The position numbers and the translations under genes were made by a program. From the NCBI GenBank assembly GCA_036417435.1, contig CM070907.1:60372001-60436000 (forward strand): a stretch of 64,000 nucleotides of DNA, given 5' to 3'. Shown here piece after piece: positions 57,300 through 64,000 of the stretch. Origin of the DNA: Inia geoffrensis (lineage: Eukaryota > Chordata > Mammalia > Artiodactyla > Iniidae). The notes below the pieces were generated by a model that was not told the DNA's origin, did not search any database, and saw only the letters and a list, made by a program, of their open reading frames with translations. Every line of letters begins with the position of its first letter. Position 1 is the stretch's first letter.

Positions 57300-59815
57300 A
57301 TCCTCAATCTTGTACTGTCCCTTTGCCTTCTTATTCTAACAGAAATCTGACTCTCTTGGCAGGGCACTGCTTACCCATCAATGCTCTCAAGTGGTTTTTG
57401 TCTCATCTCCAAACTCCTTGTACCACAGACCCAGGTGAAGTAAATATTCTCCTTTCCCATCCTAGTGTCTCTTGACCACGCTTACCCTTTCCTCCTAAAA
57501 CTCCCAACTTTGAATAATGTTGCCATACCATACTACCCTCTACCCTCTCATTGTTGCTGTCACCTCCTGACCTTTAAGTCATGCTCTTTCATTTCCTGGA
57601 GACTGTATCTCACTTTTATTCTCAGTTATAATTCAATAATTTCACTGAGACATAATTTCAATAATCATATAGCTGTTCTTCCCCATGTCCTGGTTTTTGT
57701 GTTCCTTGACCTCACCTCCTCCAGTGATATTGTCTTTCACCCCAATGTAATCACTCATCCCCATAGTCATATCCTACAACTTATTATTACAAAGAGTTGC
57801 AACTTCTACCTCATCTCAGTTCCAAGCATGCCAATTCTGATCACCACCACCTCTTATCTTTCCAGTTTGGATACCCCAATTCCAACAAGTCTTTGACCCC
57901 ATAAAGACCTACAATCTATAGATCCTACTCTTTTTCATATTCCCCACTATAGCACCTTGCTGTGGCTTCCCTCCCATCTCTATCCAGCTTAGCGTCTATA
58001 ATTCAACATAATAATTTCTCCCTTACATGCTCCTTCGGCTCTCTTTTCCTTTCTCGCTTCATTGTACTCTTCTTGAAAAATTCCAACCTCAGTGAGATCC
58101 ACCTCTTCCCTTCTCCTAGCCGGCACCTAAGCAGCTGAACCTGTATGGAAATAAACACACAACTATGCTGACTGGTCTGAATTAAGTTCATGACTCCTAA
58201 ACTTGAGCAGACCCTCGGAGCTCAGGAATTGTCTCCCTGATTCATTCACTCTCCCACTTTCTCAGATAAGTATTTCATATGTTTTCCTCTCTATAAACTC
58301 CACCCCTCTTCCGTCATTGCTGCCTTTCACATAGAACTTCAGAAGCGGCATCACCACATTTGCCCTCACACATGTGTCTGTGCCCACGTTCTCCACCTTC
58401 CCTCTCATTACTGTGAATGGACAGTCTCCTCCTACCAAAGGCCAACCTGTCTACTCCTATAGTGATTCTTTCTCCTCTCCCTATAATCAAGGGCATCACT
58501 CCAGTAATTCTCTTCTCTCTCTTTTATGTCATTGATTATTGTCTTTCTATAAAGTCATCCCCATCTACATAAAAAGCACCTGAAATTCTTCCATTTATTA
58601 AAAAATATTAATTTATTTGCTATAAAGCAAAATTCTTGAAAGGTTTGTCTCGTGTTCATTTTCTCCAGTTCCTCTCTTTGTGTTTTCTAGGGAATGAATC
58701 TCAAACAAGAATTCACTCCTACCATTTCATAGCTACTACTCTTATCAAGGTCTTTAGTAATCAACACTACCAAATCCAATGACTAATTCTTAATCATAGT
58801 TTACTTCGCCAATCAGGAACATTTGATATATTTGGTTCCTCCCTCCTTCAAACATCATGTTTACTAGGAATCCAAGAAACTGAAAACCTCCTCATCTCAC
58901 TGGCTGCTCCTTCTCAGTGTCCTTTTCTGGTTCCTCCTTATCTTCCTGACCTCTAAACATTGGCACACCCCAGGGCTTAGCCCTTAGATCTGCTCTCTTT
59001 CCTTCATGTACTCATATCCTTGTGATCTCATCCAGTCTCATGATTTTAAGTACAACTGCCTGGCTGACAATTCTTAAATTTATAAATTCAGTCCAGACTT
59101 CTCACCTGACTTTCACACTTAAATATCCAACTGTTTAATCAAATAACTCTATTTAGAAGTCTAATAGACATCTGAAATTAACATGTCTGAAGCCAAACTC
59201 TTGATCTTCCCTTAAAACCTCTACTTCCAAAATTTTCTCTATCTCAATTAATGAAAACTCCAAACTTCTGGCTTCTCACGTCAAAAAACTTTGGAGTCAA
59301 CATTGACACCTTTCTTTAATACCAGACATCGAATCCATCACCAAGTTCTGCTGTCTGTGTTTTCCAAATATCTACAATCCAACCTCTTCTCCACACCTAC
59401 ATTTTTAGCTCTTTGGTCCAAGACAACAAACCTGGTTTATTGCGATAAAACTACTAACCGGAGTCCCTATTTCCTCCCTTGCCTTGCCCTCTAAATCTAT
59501 TCTCCAAACTTTTTAAAATGTGTAAGATTGTGTCACTTCTCTGCTCAAAACTTTTCAGCAGTTCCCATCGCACTCAGAGTAAGAGCCAAGGCGTTCCATG
59601 AGGAATAAACTAGTCTCTATTTCCTCTGAGTCCTGTATGTACCTGTAATAACACTTATCACACTGAATAGTAATGAGCTTGTTTACCAGTCTGCCATTGC
59701 CTACTCTGTTAATTCCTTGAGGACATGGAATGTGGACACATTTTTTTCCTTTCTCATTTCAGTATTCAGTATGCCTAGTACATAGAAGGAGACCAACACA
59801 TAGCCATTGAATTCT
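57300..59815 (+). mobile_element. Long L2 copy carrying reverse-transcriptase DNA
   Basis: From ~58370 the order follows L2 ORF2: 'accttccctctcattactgt', 'aaggccaacctgtctac', 'cttgaaaggtttgtctcgtg', 'atcaaggtctttagtaatca', 'ccccagggcttagccctt', 'gtctaatagacatctgaaat', 'aacttttcagcagttcccat', and a 3' end near 59815. DNA at 57300-58370 has the same C/T-rich style and is probably its upstream part. All frames broken. Confidence 0.72.
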
Positions 59816-59879
59816 AATTGCACATGACCACAGTCAGTCCTCCTAAATACCCAATTTTTCTTGAAGAAAAGGCCCAGGT

Positions 59880-60015
59880 ACATTCCCAGATAGACTATAA
59901 GCTCCATGATGAGAGAGACTGCATCTCCCTCTTTCACAGTTCTGTCCTCAGTACCTAGTGTGATGCCTACTACACAGTGGGTGCCAGGTAAATGGCTATT
60001 GAGTGAATAAGTAAT
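59880..60015 (+). repeat. L2 3' end
   Basis: 'agactataagctccatgatg', 'agactgcatctccctctttc', 'tcagtacctagtgtgatgcc', 'ggctattgagtgaataagt'. A second L2 tail just after the long copy. Confidence 0.72.
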
Positions 60016-61253
60016 ACAATAAATGTCCCACAGCTCAGGCTGACTACCCCTCCCCACAACTGTCATCTCCAGAACTGCTCCCTGTACTTTTCTGAAAGAA
60101 GGCTTCGAGCTGTTAGCTTCTTTCAGAAGTGCTGTGTTGGCAGAGAGAAACTGCTAGCCTCGTTTCCCCGGCTCAGCTGGCCAGGCTCCGAGCTGCATGG
60201 CTGGCCCTGGATTGGGGGAGAAAGGGAAAGGCAACTATAGATCACTGTTTCAGTGAAGTGAGCAACACTTGCTTCCGCAGGGAAAATATCTTCTTTATTC
60301 ACCTTCACCTCGATTCTGAAGCACTCCCGACCAGCCAGCTTTGTCCCCAGACACTTTCTCCTCCATCTCAGGAAGCCAGGAGCCAGGGCCCACTCTCTCT
60401 TTTCTGGTGTGTGGTCTGAGTTTCAATTCTGTCTGGCAGACAGTATGGAGGACTCCAGGTCAGCAGGGTCATCAGAATGCTAAGAGGAAATCTGATTGAT
60501 GAGCAAGTGTCAGCAGGAATGAATGGGAGCCTTAATTAATGACTTCTGCCCTGTTTCAAAGAAAGGTTCCCTTACACCCAGTTCTCTCTTTTCTCTGAAA
60601 AAAAATTGGGGTGGGGTAAGGAACTGAGGAAGAAAAAGAGGAAAAAGCACCCCTATAATCCAAAGTTTTCAAAACGACATAAAGGAGACTTCAAAGACAG
60701 ACATGGTCAGTTTTTTATGTGCGAGACTGGTTCAGTGATTCTCTCCTCTCTTTGTTTCCACGGACAGCTAGGCTCCATTCCAAAGCTAAAAAATAAAAGG
60801 CCGCATTGTTCTGAGGGGAGGTCGCTTTTACAAGAAATTTCCTCCTCACCACTGGGGCAAATTAACTGCCTCGGCCCTGGGTGCTCCTGGAGCATTTCTT
60901 CCCAAGCTGGCCCAGCAGACCAGCCTCCCACCCCTGCCTGCTCAGACCAGAAGAGGAGCGTAATCCATCTACTCGACTCAACAGACTTAGAAAACTGACC
61001 TGCCTAGTGGAAGACCACAAGTCAGAGTGATAAGGGTAGTAACAGAGGAATGATCAGGATTTATGTGCAACAAAGAGGTAACATTAGGGTACAGAAAGGT
61101 ACCTAGAACAGGTAGTATCTAAACTGAGGTTTACATTCGGGAACTTTAGCTTGCCACTCAGCAATGGACATCTGCCACATGCCTGGTCACTGAGTTGGAT
61201 GAAACAACAGAATACAAAAAGGACATTTCCAAACCGCAGCTCAGCAAGTCACT
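60016..61253. other. No gene or named repeat recognised; small hairpin
   Basis: Unique DNA. Perfect 12-bp inverted repeat ttctgaaagaag (60090-60101) / cttctttcagaa (60117-60128) with a 15-nt loop. Overlapping ORFs near 60129-60998 have no recognised product. Confidence 0.45.
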
Positions 61254-61268
61254 TAAACTCTCTGTTCT

Positions 61269-61453
61269 GGGAGATCAACTTGGTGCTTTGTGACCACCTA
61301 GAGGGGTGGGATAGGGACGGTGGGAGGGAGACGCACGAGGGAGGGGATATGGGAATATATGTATAGGTATAACTGATTCACTTTGTTATAAAGCAGAAAT
61401 TAACAAAACATTGTAAAACAATTATGCTCCAATAAAGATGTTAAATAAATAAA
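61269..61453 (+). mobile_element. Short 5'-truncated L1 3' end
   Basis: Same 3'UTR type as at 2307-2654, only ~185 bp long. Perfect 15-bp duplication taaactctctgttct at 61254-61268 and 61454-61468. Confidence 0.93.
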
Positions 61454-61687
61454 TAAACTCTCTGTTCTTATAATCCTCACCTCTAACCTGGACTCATAAT
61501 ATCTATTTCCAGGGGTTGCTGAGGAAACAATAAAATGAGATAACATAGGTACAATTCTTAAATAGTACTTGGCACATAGAAGTTCATCAATAAATGATAG
61601 TTTAGAAAGGGGGAGGGGAGTTAATCCCTGTTTGAAGGATTTCCCAGCCTACTGAGAACAATAAACATGAAAAACAAGTAATTACAT

Positions 61688-61979
61688 TGTATCTTAGTTC
61701 TAGTTAACAAATTACCATAGACTGGGTGTCTTATAAACAACAGAAATTTATTTCTCACAGTTCTGGAGGCTGGAAGCCTAAGATTAGGGGGCCAGCAAGG
61801 TCAGGTTCTGTGAGAGTCCTCTTCTGTGTTGTAGACTGCTGCCTTCTCACTGTGTTCCCATTCATGAGGGCTCCACACTCGTGACCTAATTACTTCCCAA
61901 AGGCCCCATCTCCTATCTCATTGAGGCTGAGGATTTCAACATATAAATTTGGTGGGGGACACATTCAGTCCACTGCACA
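61688..61979 (-). mobile_element. MST-type MaLR LTR
   Basis: 'attaccatagactgggtgtc', 'cacagttctggaggctggaa', 'catgagggctccacactcgt' and 'gaggatttcaacatataaat' are a reversed MST LTR, shorter than the copy at 3395-3965 and with internal loss. Confidence 0.8.
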
Positions 61980-62851
61980 TTGTGATATTATGAATGCTAC
62001 AAGAGAGGTGTACAAAATATAAGTGAATATATATACAGATGGTCAACAGGCACATAAAAAGATGCTCAACATCACAAATTATTAGAGAAATGCAAATCAA
62101 AACTATAATGAGGTATCACCTCATACCAGTCAGAATGGCCATCATTAAAAAGTCTACAAGTAACAAATGTGGGAGAGAGGGTGGAGAAAAAGGAACCCTC
62201 CTACACCATTGGTGGGAATGTAAGTTGTTGGTGGGAATGTAAGTTGCTGTGGTCACTATGGAACACAGTATGGAGCTTCCTTAGACAACAAAAAATAGAG
62301 TTACCATATGATCCAGCAATCCCACTCCTGGGCATATATCCAAGCAAAATTCTAATCCAAAAAAATACATGCACCCCTATGTTCATAGCAGCACTATTCA
62401 CAATAGTCAAGACACGGAAACAGCCTAATGTCCAGTGAAAGATGAATGTATAAAGAAGATGTGGTACATATATAAAATGGAATGCTACTCAGCTATAAAA
62501 AAGGACAAAATCATGCCATTTGCAGCAATATGGATGGAATGAGGGATCATCATACTAAGTGAAGTAAGTCAGAAATAGAAAGACAAATACCATATGATAT
62601 CACTTATATATGGAATCTAAAATATGACACAAATGAACTTATCTACAAAACAGAAACAGACTTACAGACATAGAGAACAGACTTGTGGTTGCCAAAGTGG
62701 GCAGGGGTGGGGAGTGATGGAGTGGGAGGCTGGAGTTAGCAGATGTAAGCTTTTATATATATAATGGATAAATGACAGGATCCTACTGTATAGCACAGGG
62801 AACTATATTCAATAATATACTGTGATAAACCATAATGGAAAAGAATTTTTT

Positions 62852-63377
62852 AAGCCTCTTTTTTTAAAAACTAATTTATTTATTTTTGGCTGTGCACGGG
62901 CTTTCTCTAGTTGCAGTGAGCAGGGTCTACTCTTCGTTGCAGTGTGCAGGCTTCTTATTGCGGTGGCTTCTCTTGTTGTGGAGCACGGGCTCTAGGCGCA
63001 CGGGCTTCAGTAGGCTCGCAGGCTCTAGAGCACAGGCTTGGTAGTTGTGGTGCACGAGCTTAGTTGCTCTGCAGTGTGTGGGATCTTCCGAGACCAGGGC
63101 TCAAACCCATGTCCCCTGCATTGGCAGATGGCTTTTTTTTTTTTTGCGGTACGCGGGCCTCTCACTGTTGTGGCCTCTCCTGTTGTGGAGCACAGGCTCC
63201 AGACGCGCAGGCTCAGCGGCCATGGCTCACGGGCCCAGCCACTCCGCAGCATGTGGGATCTTCCCAGACCAGGGCACGAACCCATGTCCCCTGCATCAGC
63301 AGGCGGACTCTCAACCACTGCGCCACTAGGGAAGCCCTGCAGATGGCTTCTTAACCACTGTACCACCAGGGAAGCCC
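62852..63377 (-). mobile_element. Long CHR-type SINE in the L1
   Basis: Long-form SINE in reverse, split by a second SINE. Similar flanks gaaaagaatttttt and gaagagaacattttttt suggest its target duplication. Confidence 0.88.
63135..63338 (-). mobile_element. CHR-2-like SINE inside the long SINE
   Basis: Complete short form. Perfect duplication gcagatggctt at 63124-63134 and 63339-63349, within the long SINE. Confidence 0.94.
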
Positions 63378-63499
63378 GAAGAGAACATTTTTTTAAATGT
63401 ATATATATGTATAACTGAATCACTTTGCCACACAACAGAAATTAACACAACATTGTAAATCAACTATACTTCAATTAAAAAAAATAAGTATAAAGCATA

Positions 63500-63830
63500 G
63501 TATACAGTATAGTAACCCTCAAGGGGAAGTTTCAGCACAGATTTAACAAACTGGCCAAATTTAATCTGAGTGTTAAAAATCAGGTAACACTTCACCAAAT
63601 AAAGGAAGCTGGGAGGACAATCTGAGGAGTGGGCCCAGTGAAATCAGATCAAGCTGCTACTATGAGCTTTATGAGTGGAGATGAACAGATGAGACAGGTA
63701 TTGCGATAACAGAAGAACCGACTTGGCAATGGGTTGGACGTGGGGTTCAGGCCAGAGAAAGAAGTCAAAGATGGCTGAGATTGGGCTTGATGGCGGAAAG
63801 CTGTCGATGCACCAAATTAGTCTCAAAAGG
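63500..63830 (-). repeat. L2 fragment
   Basis: Reversed L2 interior ('cacagatttaacaaactggc', 'agacaggtattgcgataaca', 'gttggacgtggggttcaggc', 'agaagtcaaagatggctgag'). Confidence 0.6.
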
Positions 63831-64000
63831 AACAAGGCACAGTCAGGACAAAAATGAAAAAGCAAATTGAATGGATCCAAAACCCAAACCAATGGGGTAC
63901 TTTATATTCTCTTATGCTTCTGGAAGTGATGAGCTAGAGGGAGGACGCTTGGCGAACTTTCGCTTAGCAGCCTCAAATGATAATAGGCCCCATTCTACAA

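Larger units (their letters stand above)
62031..63485 (+). mobile_element. L1 3' segment, split by nested SINEs
   Basis: ORF2 end and 3'UTR ('agaaatgcaaatcaaaacta', 'ctataaaaaaggacaaaatc', 'cctactgtatagcacaggga'). It resumes after the SINE insert at ~63378 and ends 'caactatacttcaattaaa'. Contains a 19-bp local duplication at 62211-62229 and 62230-62248. Confidence 0.85.

Noticed and set aside
57465..57896. 143-codon plus-strand ORF
   Set aside because: Lies in the probable upstream part of a decayed L2; composition is C/T-rich LINE-like.
62211..62248. 19-bp direct repeat considered as a target-site duplication
   Set aside because: The copies are adjacent with nothing between them and lie inside L1 ORF2 DNA, so it is a local slippage duplication.

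Overview
The window is mammalian nuclear DNA, almost certainly from a whale or dolphin. The main reason is the dense set of tRNA-Glu-derived SINEs that begin with a ggcttccctggtggcgcag-like head. Eighteen copies are recognisable. Ten are the short young ~205 bp form typical of cetaceans (CHR-2-like), four are the long ~330 bp form, and four are short head-only copies. Most still have A-tails and target-site duplications. There are no operons, CRISPR arrays, phage genes or bacterial features. GC content is low except around one CpG island.

One protein-coding gene is supported: FAM181B at 12585-13871 on the minus strand. It has one uninterrupted coding exon of 428 codons inside a CpG island of about 1.5 kb. 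A GC-rich, apparently TATA-less 5' flank lies to its right. Two candidate polyadenylation signals lie to its left, at 12454-12459 and 12154-12159. The protein carries the family core (residues 62-105) and an LPPSFF segment (227-232) that matches the omega-loop TEAD-binding motif known from YAP. In human, FAM181B sits in a gene-poor part of 11q14, so the lack of other exons here is expected.

Layout. 0-11.6 kb: MIR, MER5A, MER20, two MaLR solo LTRs, SINEs, and a rearranged minus-strand L1 (4.77-6.48 kb) that carries a foreign LTR and a 5'UTR with decayed 30-bp tandem units. 11.8-14.35 kb: repeat-free gene zone. 14.4-24.3 kb: MIR/L2/L1ME fragments and an MLT1-type LTR split by a SINE. 24.3-27.1 kb: a HAL1/L1M-like element split by a SINE. 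27.7-32 kb: SINEs, an ERV-type LTR, and head-to-head L1 insertions. 33-37 kb: MIR and L2. 37.3-39.9 kb: longest stretch with no repeat I can name. 39.96-43.83 kb: an old L1 with 5'UTR, ORF1 and start of ORF2, hit by a later L1 and two SINEs. 44-51.5 kb: L2, an L1 ORF2 piece, and an ERVL remnant (47.64-49.28 kb) with integrase and dUTPase traces. 53.7-56.9 kb: SINEs and two L1 pieces. 57.3-60 kb: an unusually long L2. 61.2-63.5 kb: L1, MaLR LTR, and a SINE inside a SINE inside an L1.

No new biological system was found. The points of interest are FAM181B (TEAD motif, upstream ORF, polyproline/G-quadruplex tract, alternative 3' ends), the datable nested insertions, and repeat-poor stretches that could hold regulatory elements.
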